Part shown: one piece after another, positions 43,045-52,575 of the stretch
Position numbering within the stretch: the first letter of the stretch is position 1
Layout of the letters: every line of letters begins with the position of its first letter
Assembly: GCF_014269285.1 (NCBI RefSeq)
Contig: NZ_JACOAF010000023.1
Coordinates: forward strand, 1 to 64,000
Reading direction: 5' to 3'
Length of the DNA: 64,000 bases
From: Rufibacter sediminis
GTDB lineage: Bacteria; Bacteroidota; Bacteroidia; Cytophagales; Hymenobacteraceae
Position numbers and translations under genes: made by a program
Notes under the pieces: generated by a model
Told to the model about the DNA's origin: nothing
The model's database searches: none
The model's input: the letters and a program-made list of their open reading frames with translations, nothing else

Positions 43045-43190
43045 AACGAGGTGACTGGAAACTAAGTGGCTGACAAGGAAAGAGCCCACGAAACAGGTGG
43101 ATGGAAACTCATCTACTGAAGCGATGACAGGCGCAGATGTGCGCTAAAACCATCTCCGGTTTAACCGAAACCAACCAATGCATCACCCAG

Positions 43191-43219
43191 GAACCCGACT
43201 GTCCTCCCCAGTCGGGTTC
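43191..43219 (+). terminator. Intrinsic terminator after the NmrA-type gene
   Basis: GAACCCGACT / AGTCGGGTTC stem with a 9-nt loop and a following TTTG. Confidence 0.8.
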
Positions 43220-43269
43220 TTTGATTTAATCTCCCCCTTTATTTGATCTCCACCTTTAGAGCAGGCAGG

Positions 43270-43527
43270 CCGTTAAGCTCTAAAGACCGGTAAACTCTAA
43301 AACTATAGCTGATTCATATAGCTAGTTGTCATAGTTGGTTGATATAGCTAATTGATATGGTTGGATGATATAGCTGGTTGATATAACTGGTTCAAGTTTC
43401 CAACTTGGACCTAAAATGAGCTGAAGTTTGCAACTCCAGTGAGCCGTGAGGCTCAAAATAGGCAGCAATGGGCAATGCCTTCTCGAAGGAATCAAACCAT
43501 TGAACTAGAACGTAACGGCCCTACCTG
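43270..43527. repeat. Dispersed composite element with a 13-bp tandem array
   Basis: This element contains seven consecutive 13-bp units at 43305-43395 (consensus ATAGCTGGTTGAT), then palindromes GGTTCAAGTTTCCAACTTGG.., GCTGAAGTTTGCAACTCCAG and GAGCCGTGAGGCTC. The same sequence without the array is at 52768-52938; a reversed portion is at 225-316. The rest of the gap to 44021 holds degenerate palindromes and no gene. Confidence 0.75.
43305..43395. repeat. Tandem repeat, 7 x 13 bp
   Basis: Units: ATAGCTGATTCAT, ATAGCTAGTTGTC, ATAGTTGGTTGAT, ATAGCTAATTGAT, ATGGTTGGATGAT, ATAGCTGGTTGAT, ATAACTGGTTCAA. The period is exactly 13 with no gaps. It looks like expansion of the ATAGCTGGTT end of the composite element. 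Confidence 0.9.
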
Positions 43528-43733
43528 TATAACAAGACTGTTACGTTCCAAGCTCCGATATTTGTCATCCCGATGAAAGGATGAGAGAATTTTGTAACCC
43601 CCGCTTTCTGCCACCATAAGCGGTAAGGCTGGCGGATGACAAATCCGCAGGTATTCAACTTCAGAAATACAAATCCCGAAGAGCATTGCGTGTTGGAGAA
43701 CGTAACGGAACTGCTGGAGAAGGATTCTCCTTT

Positions 43734-43759
43734 GGGGCCGTTTTCCTGAAAACAGCCCC
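43734..43759. repeat. Dispersed GTTTT-GGCC palindrome, copy 13
   Basis: A perfect inner stem GGGGCCGTTTTC / GAAAACAGCCCC with short, imperfect outer arms. Confidence 0.65.
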
Positions 43760-44021
43760 GTTTCACCGGACGCTCCTGAATAGACCGCACGAACTGTTCA
43801 GGTACTCGTGTATTCAACCCCATCCGCCGCCAAATCTGCCTACCCGATTGCAAAATACCCGTACTACCTTTTACAGCATGCTGCCTGTGCGGCAGTGCGT
43901 TTGCATTGCCTTGGACCTCCGGCGGGGAGTACGTGTAGACCAACTAATCAAGTACGGTCTGCCAGGCTCCTGACAACTGACTTGTATCACTTACCACCAC
44001 CATTTTCCACCTCTCCACCCT

Positions 44022-44414
44022 ATGGAAGCACTCAGCACTGACATCACCGATGAAATCAAAAGCCTAAATGCCTCGTTCGTTTCTTCCTTTAACCAAGGTG
44101 ATGTTGGGAGCGTCGCCAATCTGTACACCAAAACCGCTCTGCTGCTGCCAGCCGGCAGCGAAACCGTCAAGGGCCGCGAAGCGATTGGGCAGTACTGGCA
44201 GAATGCCCTGGAGATGGGCGTGAAAGAAATGGATTTGCACACGGTAGAAGTGGAACAACTGGACCTGACCGCCATAGAAATGGGCACGTACACCCTCAAA
44301 GCCGAAAATGGCCGGTCGCTGGACCAGGGCAAGTACATGGCCGTCTGGAAGAAAGAAAGCGACCACTGGAAAATGCAGAAAGACATCTGGAACAGCAACC
44401 AGCAGCAATCCTAA
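44022..44414 (+). CDS. DUF4440/SnoaL-like NTF2-fold protein
   Basis: 130 residues. The pattern IKSLNASFVSSFNQGDVGSVANLYTKTALLLPAGSETVKGREAIGQYW is that of the DUF4440 (SgcJ/EcaC, YybH) group of NTF2-like proteins. These are small, cup-shaped cytosolic proteins, some with isomerase or hydrolase activity; the substrate is unknown. A stem AACGGCCCTG / CAGGGCCGTT (44442-44490) follows 28 nt after the stop. Confidence 0.87.
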   Translation: MEALSTDITDEIKSLNASFVSSFNQGDVGSVANLYTKTALLLPAGSETVKGREAIGQYWQNALEMGVKEMDLHTVEVEQLDLTAIEMGTYTLKAENGRSLDQGKYMAVWKKESDHWKMQKDIWNSNQQQS

Positions 44415-44441
44415 CCAAAGCACTTCCCAAAAAATAAATCT

Positions 44442-44490
44442 AACGGCCCTGCAACAGCGCCCTCCCTGGGGCTTCTGTTTCAGGGCCGTT
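44442..44490 (+). terminator. Hairpin after the DUF4440 gene
   Basis: A 10-bp stem AACGGCCCTG / CAGGGCCGTT with a 29-nt loop, followed by TTTTC. A probable terminator. Confidence 0.6.
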
Positions 44491-44649
44491 TTCATGAAAA
44501 GAAGCTTAAAACAAACAACGCCGGGCCAGCCTGTTCCCCGGAAGAGCGCGGGTGTTGCCACCGGAAGTATTTAGCGGTTAGGCCACAATAAATCCCACCA
44601 AATATAGTTTTATTCTATATTCCTTCTCTGGGCTTAACTTCCTGACACC

Positions 44650-45750
44650 ATGCGATTTCCCTTCCGGACTAAAAAAGAGAAAGCTCCCGCTCCCAAGCCC
44701 AAAAAATCCGCTCTGCGGGAATGGGGCGATGCCATGATGTTTGCCGTGGTCTGCGCCACGTTCATCCGGTGGCTCACCTTTGAGGCCTTCGCCATCCCCA
44801 GCTCGTCCATGGAAAAGTCACTGCTCACCGGCGACTATCTTTTGGTGAGCAAGCTGCATTATGGGTCGCGCACGCCCATGACGCCGGTGCAGGTACCGCT
44901 TACCCACCAAACCATCTGGGGTACCCATCTCCCCTCCTTTTCAGACATCGTGCAGCTGCCCGCTTATCGGTTGCCGGGCTTCTCAGAGGTGCAGCACAAT
45001 GACCCGGTGGTTTTTAATCACCCCGAGTAAGTGGAGCGCCCCGTGGACCTGAAAACCTACCTGATCAAACGCTGCATTGGGGTAGCCGGTGACACGTTGG
45101 AGATCAGGCGCAAGCAAGTGTACCTCAACGGCGTTCCAGCCCCAATCCCGGCCAAACTCCAGTACAGTTATTACCTCCAGACCGATGGCGACGTGCAGGC
45201 GAAGTTTTTTCAGAAACACGGCATCACCGATGTGTACCCCGTCCAGGGCGGCTATTTTCTGCACACCTTGCCCGAAACGGCCGCCAAGCTCCGCACCTTT
45301 GATTTCATCAGGGAAGTCACCTCTTTAGAAGCCCAGCCCGGCGAGGCCGATCCCCGGGTTTTCCCGCAGGCTCCCGTCACGTACGCCTGGAACCAGGACA
45401 ACTTCGGGCCGCTGTACATTCCCAAAGCCGGAGCCACCGTGACCCTCACACCCCAAACGCTGCCGCTGTACGAAAAGATCATCCGGGAATATGAACACAA
45501 CCCTAACGTGGAGGTGAAAGACGGCAAGCTCTTCCAGAACGGCCAGGAAATGACCAGTTACACCTTCCAACAGAACTACTACTTCATGATGGGCGATAAC
45601 CGGCACAACTCCCATGACTCCCGGTTCTGGGGTTTTGTACCCGAGGAATACGTGGTCGGGAAAGCCGTCCTGGTCTGGCTGTCCACCGACTCCAGCGCCA
45701 CTTTTACAGATAGAATCCGGTGGAACCGGTTGTTCAGCAGCATCAAGTAA
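44650..45750 (+). pseudogene. lepB: Signal peptidase I with one in-frame TAA stop
   Basis: 367 codons from ATG 44650; codon 127 is TAA (45028-45030), and reading continues in the same frame with VERPVDLKTYLIKRCIGVAGD. Before the stop are the membrane segment (about 30-50) and the catalytic Ser in IPSSSMEKSL; after it are the catalytic Lys (KRCIGVAGD) and the GDNRHNSHDSRFWG box. This is the long Bacteroidota-type LepB with an inserted domain. Signal peptidase I is normally essential, so a dead single copy would be surprising. Options are a sequencing error, read-through, a second lepB elsewhere, or a true loss. Confidence 0.85.
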
Positions 45751-45780
45751 GACACCCCTAACAAGCTTTTCCTCTTTCAA

Positions 45781-45816
45781 CAGAAACTCCACCGGTGTAT
45801 ACTGGTGGAGTTTCTG
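45781..45816 (+). terminator. Intrinsic terminator after lepB
   Basis: A perfect 13-bp stem CAGAAACTCCACC / GGTGGAGTTTCTG, followed by TTTC, 30 nt past the stop. Confidence 0.88.
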
Positions 45817-45837
45817 TTTCAACGCAGATGCCTGAAG

Positions 45838-45875
45838 CGTTTCTGGCCGGTTTTCAGGAAAAAGGCCTTAAAACG
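45838..45875. repeat. Dispersed GTTTT-GGCC palindrome, copy 14
   Basis: CGTTTCTGGCCGGTTTTCAG..AAAAAGGCCTTAAAACG, right after the lepB terminator. Confidence 0.65.
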
Positions 45876-45888
45876 GCTTATTATTGAT

Positions 45889-45914
45889 GCCGCGGAAGTT
45901 ACTTCCGTACCTTA
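45889..45914. repeat. REP element 6
   Basis: The core GGAAGTTACTTCC in GCCGC..GTACC context; 6.4 kb from the RAYT gene. Confidence 0.7.
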
Positions 45915-45922
45915 CCCAGCTT

Positions 45923-45996
45923 GTAGGGGCAATCCCTTGTGGTTGCCCTTTTGCGGTGAACACACAGGTAGGGCAACCACAAGGGATTGCCCCTAC
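45923..45996. repeat. Long palindrome GTAGGGGCAATCCC...
   Basis: GTAGGGGCAATCCCTTGTGG (45923-45942) pairs with CCACAAGGGATTGCCCCTAC (45977-45996), with further pairing inside. A partial copy is at 53003-53034. Confidence 0.85.
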
Positions 45997-46074
45997 AAAA
46001 ATCAGCGAAAATAATCATCACACAGGACGGAATGCGTGTTCATCATGGAGCGCGTCTCACCCCATGAGCACCCG

Positions 46075-46983
46075 CTAAAACAGCAAACTGCTGCCAGCGC
46101 CGGTTTTGTATTCCTGGGCTACCTGCTGCACCAATTCCAGCACGTTCTTCAGCACGGCGCTGGTATCGTCTTTGCGCCAGGTCACGTAGAGGTTCACTTT
46201 CTGCGGCAGGTGGATGAACCGGACGTTGGGCGGCGCCCCGAAGGCGTAGGAACTGGGCATCACGGTGATCCCCAGTCCGCGCGCGACCAACCCCAGGATC
46301 ATCGCTCCGAAATCAGACTCAATGTAGACGTTGGGCGTGAAGTCATTTTCCTTGAACATCTGCCGGAGGCTGTTCACATACAAGGTGCGGTGGTGCAGGC
46401 CAGACAAGATGAACTTCTCCTCGCGCACGTCCTGCAGCCCGGTGAAATTCTCCTGGGTTAACCAATGGCCCTGCGGCACAATCAAGGCGAACGGCTCTGA
46501 GTACAGGCAAAGCGATTGCAGGGCGGGGTTTTCGGCGGGATCTCTTCTGATGGCCAGGTCTATCTGGAAATTGAGCAACAGTTCCTCAAAGCTGATGTCC
46601 ATGGGTTCTACCAGTTCCACCTTGAGCTCGGGCAAGGTCTGGGCTACCCGGGAGACCACTTCGGGCAGGAAGCTGTACGCCACGGAGCCCGGGTACCCGA
46701 TGCTGATGGAGCCAAACGCGCCTTCGTGTATTTTGCGGGCCTGCCTGTGCGTGCGGTTAATCTCCTCCAGGAGCGGCAGCCAGCGGTCGCGCAGGAAAGC
46801 CCCGGCCTGGGTGAGCTTCACGCTGCGCTTGCTTCGCTCAAACAACTGCACGCCCAGCTCTTCTTCCAGCGCCTTGATCTGCCGGCTCAACGCCGACTGC
46901 GTGATGAACATCTTCTCGGCGGTGTTCCAGAAGTGCAGTTCCTCTGCCAGGGCTAAAAAGTATCGTATCTGCTGAATGTCCAC
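46075..46983 (-). CDS. LysR-family transcriptional regulator
   Basis: 302 residues from a GTG start at 46983 (VDIQQIRYFLALAEE), which is where LysR proteins normally begin; the upstream TTG-started extension is unlikely. The winged helix-turn-helix (about 1-60) has ITQSALSRQIKALEEELGVQLFERSKRSVKLTQAG. The effector-binding half (about 90-295) follows. It binds a small inducer and controls its own or nearby genes. It is divergent from the small membrane protein at 47075 with a 91-nt gap, the classical arrangement for LysR targets, so that gene is a candidate target. Confidence 0.9.
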   Translation of the reverse strand: MDIQQIRYFLALAEELHFWNTAEKMFITQSALSRQIKALEEELGVQLFERSKRSVKLTQAGAFLRDRWLPLLEEINRTHRQARKIHEGAFGSISIGYPGSVAYSFLPEVVSRVAQTLPELKVELVEPMDISFEELLLNFQIDLAIRRDPAENPALQSLCLYSEPFALIVPQGHWLTQENFTGLQDVREEKFILSGLHHRTLYVNSLRQMFKENDFTPNVYIESDFGAMILGLVARGLGITVMPSSYAFGAPPNVRFIHLPQKVNLYVTWRKDDTSAVLKNVLELVQQVAQEYKTGAGSSLLF

Positions 46984-47074
46984 GGCCTGTGATTTGGTTT
47001 GTGCATTAGTTAACCCAATAGTAGCATTTTTCAAGTCCTGCCGCCGCCGTTTCTTTGTACAAATTTACACGTCC

Positions 47075-47326
47075 ATGTTAGCCTTACAGAAATACCTACG
47101 AGAAGCCATTGGGTGGGCCGGTGCCCTCTTTTCACTTTCGGCGTTCAGTTTGAACAGCCTCAACGTGATCAGCAGCCAATCTATGGAATATTTGCTGATG
47201 AACGTGATCGGCTGCTTTTTCCTGATTCTGTACGCGGTGCACAAAAAGGCTCACGCCAGCTGGGTCTTGAACTCCATCTGGCTCTTAATCACGGCCGTAG
47301 CTCTGGTCAAAGTATTCCTGGCCTAA
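47075..47326 (+). CDS. Small three-helix membrane protein (CBU_0592-like)
   Basis: 83 residues with three membrane segments (about 8-27, 35-52, 58-78). The composition and the divergent placement resemble CBU_0592-type proteins. The start ATG 47075 follows a promoter-like TTTCTTTGTACAAATTTAC. Probably controlled by the LysR gene. Function unknown. Confidence 0.72.
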   Translation: MLALQKYLREAIGWAGALFSLSAFSLNSLNVISSQSMEYLLMNVIGCFFLILYAVHKKAHASWVLNSIWLLITAVALVKVFLA

Positions 47327-47354
47327 CCGCGTCTTTCAGTTAAAAACGTTGTTC

Positions 47355-47394
47355 CTGTTTTGGGCCTCTTTTCAGAAAACCAGGCCTAAAACAG
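47355..47394. repeat. Dispersed GTTTT-GGCC palindrome, copy 15 (terminator position)
   Basis: CTGTTTTGGGCCTCTTTTC..GAAAACCAGGCCTAAAACAG; 28 nt after the small membrane protein stop. Confidence 0.8.
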
Positions 47395-47427
47395 ACGGAA
47401 GTTCACGGAACGCTTCTCTCTCATATC

Positions 47428-47464
47428 CGTTTTGGGCTTGGTTTTCTGAAAACGGGCCTATAAC
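47428..47464. repeat. Dispersed GTTTT-GGCC palindrome, copy 16
   Basis: CGTTTTGGGCTTGGTTTTC..GAAAACGGGCCTATAAC. It ends just before the tyrS leader promoter. Confidence 0.7.
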
Positions 47465-47471
47465 ATTAGCA

Positions 47472-47503
47472 TTTGGAGTTTAAAGCAAGAGTTCTTTCCT
47501 TTG
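47472..47503 (+). promoter_or_regulatory. Promoter of the tyrS leader (TTTG-N20-TTCCTTTG)
   Basis: TTTG at 47472-47475, 20 nt, then TTCCTTTG at 47496-47503: one mismatch from TTTG-N19-21-TAnnTTTG. Predicted start near 47509, about 15 nt before the leader ATG. A second TATCTTTG lies at 47602-47609 but falls within the leader ORF. Confidence 0.6.
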
Positions 47504-47523
47504 CCTTGTTCAATAGAAAACAG

Positions 47524-47590
47524 ATGACCCTTCATCAGCAATCCTTTTATCCTTATTCCGCCTATTCTACCTATTACCCAATAGCCGTAG

Positions 47591-47610
<20 letters not shown>
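47524..47610 (+). CDS. Tyr-rich leader peptide of tyrS
   Basis: 28 codons: MTLHQQSFYPYSAYSTYYPI then AVAWDCYL and TGA. Six are Tyr (codons 9, 11, 14, 17, 18, 27; four or five within ten codons). It lies between the promoter (47472) and a terminator hairpin (47641), 130 nt before tyrS. Within the ORF, CCTGGG (47591-47596) can pair with CCCAGG (47642-47647), which is the 5' arm of the terminator. Ribosomes starving for charged tRNA-Tyr would stall at 47548-47577, free CCTGGG to pair and prevent termination. The arrangement matches amino-acid attenuation; the peptide itself is probably not functional. Confidence 0.72.
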
Positions 47611-48964
<1,354 letters not shown>

Positions 48965-48990
48965 CGCACCGCCGGACCTGCGCACAACCA

Positions 48991-49037
48991 AAATCGGTTT
49001 AGGGCCTGTTTTGTGAAAACAGGCCCTAAACCGATTT
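48991..49037. repeat. Dispersed GTTTT-GGCC palindrome, copy 17 (terminator position)
   Basis: A perfect 22-bp stem (AAATCGGTTTAGGGCCTG / CAGGCCCTAAACCGATTT), loop GTG; 27 nt after the tyrS stop. A degenerate neighbour lies at about 49079-49115. Confidence 0.92.
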
Positions 49038-49139
49038 CTTTCGGCAAAAAAGACATCGGCACCAGAAAATGGTCAATACGTTTTTGCCCTGCTTTCTGGA
49101 AAATGCACCCAAAACTCCTTTTTCTCTGTGATTGCGGGG

Positions 49140-49691
49140 TTAGCGCATGCTCATCAGAAAAGGCATGATGTTTTCACTGGTGACCAGAAAGACGGTTTCA
49201 TTTTCTGCATCCGGCTGCGGCTTATCAGTGGCGTAGCCGGGTAAGAGGTTGGGAAGTGTTTTCTCCCAGGCAGCGCCTTCTTCCATGCCCGGCACGAAAA
49301 TGGGGATTCCCGGCCCTTTCTTTTTCAGGAGCAAAGCCACCACTTCCACCGAGTTGGCCAACCGCTTGCTGATGGCAATGCAAGCGGTGTACAACGCCTG
49401 CTCTTCCGGAGACAGCAGTTCGCCCTTTTTCTGCTTGAAGTCCTGGTAATACTGGCACAGGTCGAAAAGCAGCTTCGCTACCAGCAGGTTGGGTTCCTGC
49501 GCCCAAAGTTCGCGCATGCGGTTGGCCTTGGACCCTGTGCCCCGGTGGTACTTTTCACTCCGGATGTCTAGGCCCACGCTCTTGAAAACAAATGCTTGCA
49601 AAGCGGCATCGGTGAAATTAAGCAGATACCCTTGCTTCATTTTTAGAAGACTTTCTAACTTCTGTTTTTCCTGGGCGGTGATCTCTGACAT
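49140..49691 (-). CDS. Protein with an AbiJ-NTD-like N-terminal domain
   Basis: 183 residues from ATG 49691 (MSEITAQEKQ). The first ~85 residues contain 'MKQGYLLNFTDAALQAFVFKSVGLDI', 'SEKYHRGTGSKANRMRELWAQE' and 'VAKLLFDLCQY'. These resemble the small domain that stands at the N-terminus of various abortive-infection and other conflict proteins (AbiJ_NTD-type; from memory, not verified). The C-terminal half, with 'AIYTACIAISKRL'-type helices, is not recognised. It lies directly beside the cut end of a GH51 gene and an 8-G tract (49705-49712). Role in phage defence is inference. Confidence 0.6.
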   Translation of the reverse strand: MSEITAQEKQKLESLLKMKQGYLLNFTDAALQAFVFKSVGLDIRSEKYHRGTGSKANRMRELWAQEPNLLVAKLLFDLCQYYQDFKQKKGELLSPEEQALYTACIAISKRLANSVEVVALLLKKKGPGIPIFVPGMEEGAAWEKTLPNLLPGYATDKPQPDAENETVFLVTSENIMPFLMSMR

Positions 49692-49725
49692 ATCCTTGAA
49701 ATTAGGGGGGGGTGACACATTCAAT

Positions 49726-49977
49726 TTATCGTCCTTTTCCGGGGCGCGTGGTGCCCTTCGGGATGCGCGCGTCCTCGAATCCCCGGTTCTGAATCAGCTC
49801 GCCGTACAAGCCGCCCTCGCCGCCGTGGCTGATCTCCTCAGAGAAAATGCCGTGCAGCGTGGGTGATACTTTCTTCTCCCGTTTCTGGGTGTCAATGGTG
49901 ATGGTCGCCTTCCGTTGTCCAAAACACACCGAAAACGGCAGTAACCAAAGAAGAAGAATACTGATTCTAGCGTTCAT
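49726..49977 (-). pseudogene. N-terminal fragment of a GH51 alpha-L-arabinofuranosidase
   Basis: 83 codons. A signal peptide (ending SVCFGQ) is followed by the start of a GH51 arabinofuranosidase: SPTLHGIFSEEISHGGEGGL and YGELIQNRGFEDARIPKGTTR. After ..KGTTR the match stops, and the frame ends at PGKGR. The catalytic domain is missing. The break is close to the upstream region of the 49140-49691 gene, so a deletion or insertion joined the two. The intact protein would remove arabinose from polysaccharides beside the GH127 gene. Confidence 0.82.
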
Positions 49978-50061
49978 CAAGCGGCAATCTTTCGTTTTGG
50001 TGTAGGATGGGACTTGGGTTTCAGGCCCGTTTTACAGAAACGTGTCGTAAACTGATTAGAC

Positions 50062-52467
50062 CTATTTTACCGACCACTCATGGATGCCGGTGGCGGTTTC
50101 CTGGGGCAACTGGATCTCCATCCGCAGCGCGGTGGTTTTCACAGGCTCAAATTTCACCAGGTTGTACTTGTCCTTGGCGATCTCGTAGGCGGTGGTGTTT
50201 TTCACCGGCACCCATTTCTCGCCCTGTTTGTAGAAAATCTTATAGCTGGCCGGAACGGTGCAACCGCCCCAAGGGCTGTCATCAAACCAGTATACCTGCG
50301 ACTCAGACACCGTATGCTCCTGGTTGAAATCTAGCTGCACAAATTCTTTGGTACCTTTGTTGGGCCACCAATGCAGGTACGGGTAATTGGAATCGCGGGA
50401 GTCTACGGGGTCATATTGGTCTACCAGGGCCGCCAGCGTTCTGGTGTTTTTGATGGAAGCCGAGATCTTGCTGGTGGAAGCGACAGTTGGCGCGGGTTGC
50501 GGTTTGGCCGCCGAGGCTTCATACGGTACCCACACGGTCATGTCCACGGAGCCGCGGTTGGCCCAGGCGAAGTACGGGATGGCCTTCACCGGTTGCTTTG
50601 TTTGCAGCAAGGCCGTGGAGTTGGCTTGCCGCTTGGTGCCTACGCCGCTGGTCTTGATCACGTGCACGCCGTTCAGCAGACTGGCCTCAAAGGCTTCCTC
50701 TACGGGTGCGGCTTTTTCTACCATAATGTTGTGCACCAGGTTGTCTTTGTTATCGGGGCCTTCCAGGCAGTACACCAGCGGCCCGCGCTGGAACGTGAAC
50801 TTCCCGAGGTCGTCTTTCACGTTCTGGTTGGCCAGCACCTTCTCGGTTTCCATGGGCAGGTCCAGGGTGATTTTATCGCCTGTTTTCCATTTCCGCTGCA
50901 AAACGGCGTAGCCTTTGTCCAGGCGGTACTGAACGGGTTTTCCGTTCACTTTTAACACGATGGGCTTCTTGGTGGCATCGGCGAAGGTGTACAAGTCACC
51001 GGGCACCGGCTGTTGCTGGGCCCAACCGGGTATTCTGAGTTTGAGCGTGAAATCCTTGTTTTTCCGGGGGTCTACTTCAATGTCAATGGTGCCGTTCCAG
51101 GGGTAGTTGGTGGTCTGCTTCAGGCTCACCTGACCGGCGGGCAGGTTGATGTCGCTGGCGCTGCTCATGAACAGGTTCACGTACAGGTCATTGTTGTTCT
51201 GCGCGTACACATACCCCGGCACCGAGGGCAGGAACCGTGTCATGTTGGAGATGCAGCAGGCGCAACTGAACCACTCGCCTCGCTGGTGCTGCCCCATGGA
51301 GGCCAGCGGATTAGGGTAAAAAAACCGGTTCCCCTGCAGGGAAATCCCGGATAAAAGGCCGTTGTACAGCGTTCTCTCCAGCACGTCTATGTATTTGGCA
51401 TCGCCGTGCAGCAAAAACATGCGGCTGTTCCAGTACACGTTGGCGATGGAGGCGCAGGTCTCGGCGTACGCCGACATGTTGGGCAGGTCATACGCCTTCC
51501 CGAAAGCCTCGCCGTTGCCTGTGGCCCCAATTCCGCCGGTGATGTACAGTTTCTTGGTCACCACATCGTTCCAGATGTCATCAATGGCTTTCAGGTAGCT
51601 TTTATCGCCGGTGAGGGCGGCAATGTCGGCCATGGCGGTGTACATGTAGGTGGCGCGCACGGCGTGGCCCACGGCTTCATGCTGGTCCACCACCCGGGCG
51701 TGCGCCTGGTTGTATTCGGTGCCCTTTGGTCCGCGCACGTCCAGGAAGAACTTGGCTAGGTCTAAGTACTCCTTCTTGCCCGTGATGCGGTACAGCCTCG
51801 CCAACCCAATTTCCACCACCTGGTGGCCGGGGTACTTTTCCTCTTTGCCGTACCCGAAATCCTTCACCAGCAGATCGGCATTCTTCAGGGCGATGTTCAG
51901 CAGGGTTTTCTTGCCGGTGGCCTGATAATGCGCGACCGCCGCCTCAAACAAGTGGCCCGAGTTGTACAACTCATGGCTGAGTTCCTCCTCTTTCTCCCAG
52001 CGCTTGCTCCCGATCCAATCATGCGGCTTGGCGGCCTTCACCGTCCGGAACGTAAAGAGGTAACCATCCGGCTCCTGCGCGTCGCCAATAATGGTGATCA
52101 GGGAATCCACGTAGGCATCCAGCTTGGGGTTCTTCTGCACCTGCATGGCGTAGGAGGCACCTTCAATGACCTTGTAGATATCGGTGTCATCAAAGGTGAA
52201 CTGGCTGAGTTTGTCGCCTTCCATTTTACCGGCGGCCCGCAGGAAGTTGTCAATCCGACCCTGCTCACGGCTCTTCTCCAGCGTATGCGGAATAGTCACC
52301 GTGGCGTTCACCTGCATTTTAGGCGCCCAGAACTCATCCTGCACGTGCACATGCGTGAAGGACACCGGCTGAATGGGATAGTCATTGTGTTTATGTTGCG
52401 CCACCAAGGGCTGAGCCAGAAAAACCAACCCGCTTACCACTAGGGCCCTGCATCTGTTTAGGTACAT
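50062..52467 (-). CDS. GH127-type beta-L-arabinofuranosidase, exported
   Basis: 801 residues from ATG 52467 (signal peptide to about 23, ..QPLVAQ). The GH127/DUF1680 domain fills 35-650. The Cys cluster that holds the nucleophile and zinc is present (FSCACCISNMTRFLPS, near residue 400), as are WEKEEELSHELYNSGHLFEAAVA and YITGGIGATGNGEAFG. The end (about 665-801) looks like an F5/8-type carbohydrate-binding domain. It releases L-arabinose from beta-linked arabinosides. A perfect TAAATTTG promoter box lies at 52568-52575. The nearby GH51 remnant, GH2 and GH97 suggest arabinogalactan-type substrates. Confidence 0.92.
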   Translation of the reverse strand: MYLNRCRALVVSGLVFLAQPLVAQHKHNDYPIQPVSFTHVHVQDEFWAPKMQVNATVTIPHTLEKSREQGRIDNFLRAAGKMEGDKLSQFTFDDTDIYKVIEGASYAMQVQKNPKLDAYVDSLITIIGDAQEPDGYLFTFRTVKAAKPHDWIGSKRWEKEEELSHELYNSGHLFEAAVAHYQATGKKTLLNIALKNADLLVKDFGYGKEEKYPGHQVVEIGLARLYRITGKKEYLDLAKFFLDVRGPKGTEYNQAHARVVDQHEAVGHAVRATYMYTAMADIAALTGDKSYLKAIDDIWNDVVTKKLYITGGIGATGNGEAFGKAYDLPNMSAYAETCASIANVYWNSRMFLLHGDAKYIDVLERTLYNGLLSGISLQGNRFFYPNPLASMGQHQRGEWFSCACCISNMTRFLPSVPGYVYAQNNNDLYVNLFMSSASDINLPAGQVSLKQTTNYPWNGTIDIEVDPRKNKDFTLKLRIPGWAQQQPVPGDLYTFADATKKPIVLKVNGKPVQYRLDKGYAVLQRKWKTGDKITLDLPMETEKVLANQNVKDDLGKFTFQRGPLVYCLEGPDNKDNLVHNIMVEKAAPVEEAFEASLLNGVHVIKTSGVGTKRQANSTALLQTKQPVKAIPYFAWANRGSVDMTVWVPYEASAAKPQPAPTVASTSKISASIKNTRTLAALVDQYDPVDSRDSNYPYLHWWPNKGTKEFVQLDFNQEHTVSESQVYWFDDSPWGGCTVPASYKIFYKQGEKWVPVKNTTAYEIAKDKYNLVKFEPVKTTALRMEIQLPQETATGIHEWSVK

Positions 52468-52567
52468 ATCGTTCAAACTGTTTGGATTTGGATAGTGGTG
52501 ATTGCCGGAAGACCAGAACCAATCTCCGCCGTAGAAAAAGGCGCCTTGACCAGCCCCTTTGTTATAC

Positions 52568-52575
52568 CAAATTTA
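52568..52575 (-). promoter_or_regulatory. Bacteroidota -7 promoter box (TAAATTTG)
   Basis: An exact TAnnTTTG match on the minus strand, about 100 nt before the GH127 start. Confidence 0.5.

Noticed and set aside
43305-43395. CRISPR array
   Set aside because: The units are 13 bp, contiguous, and without spacers; no Cas gene is present.
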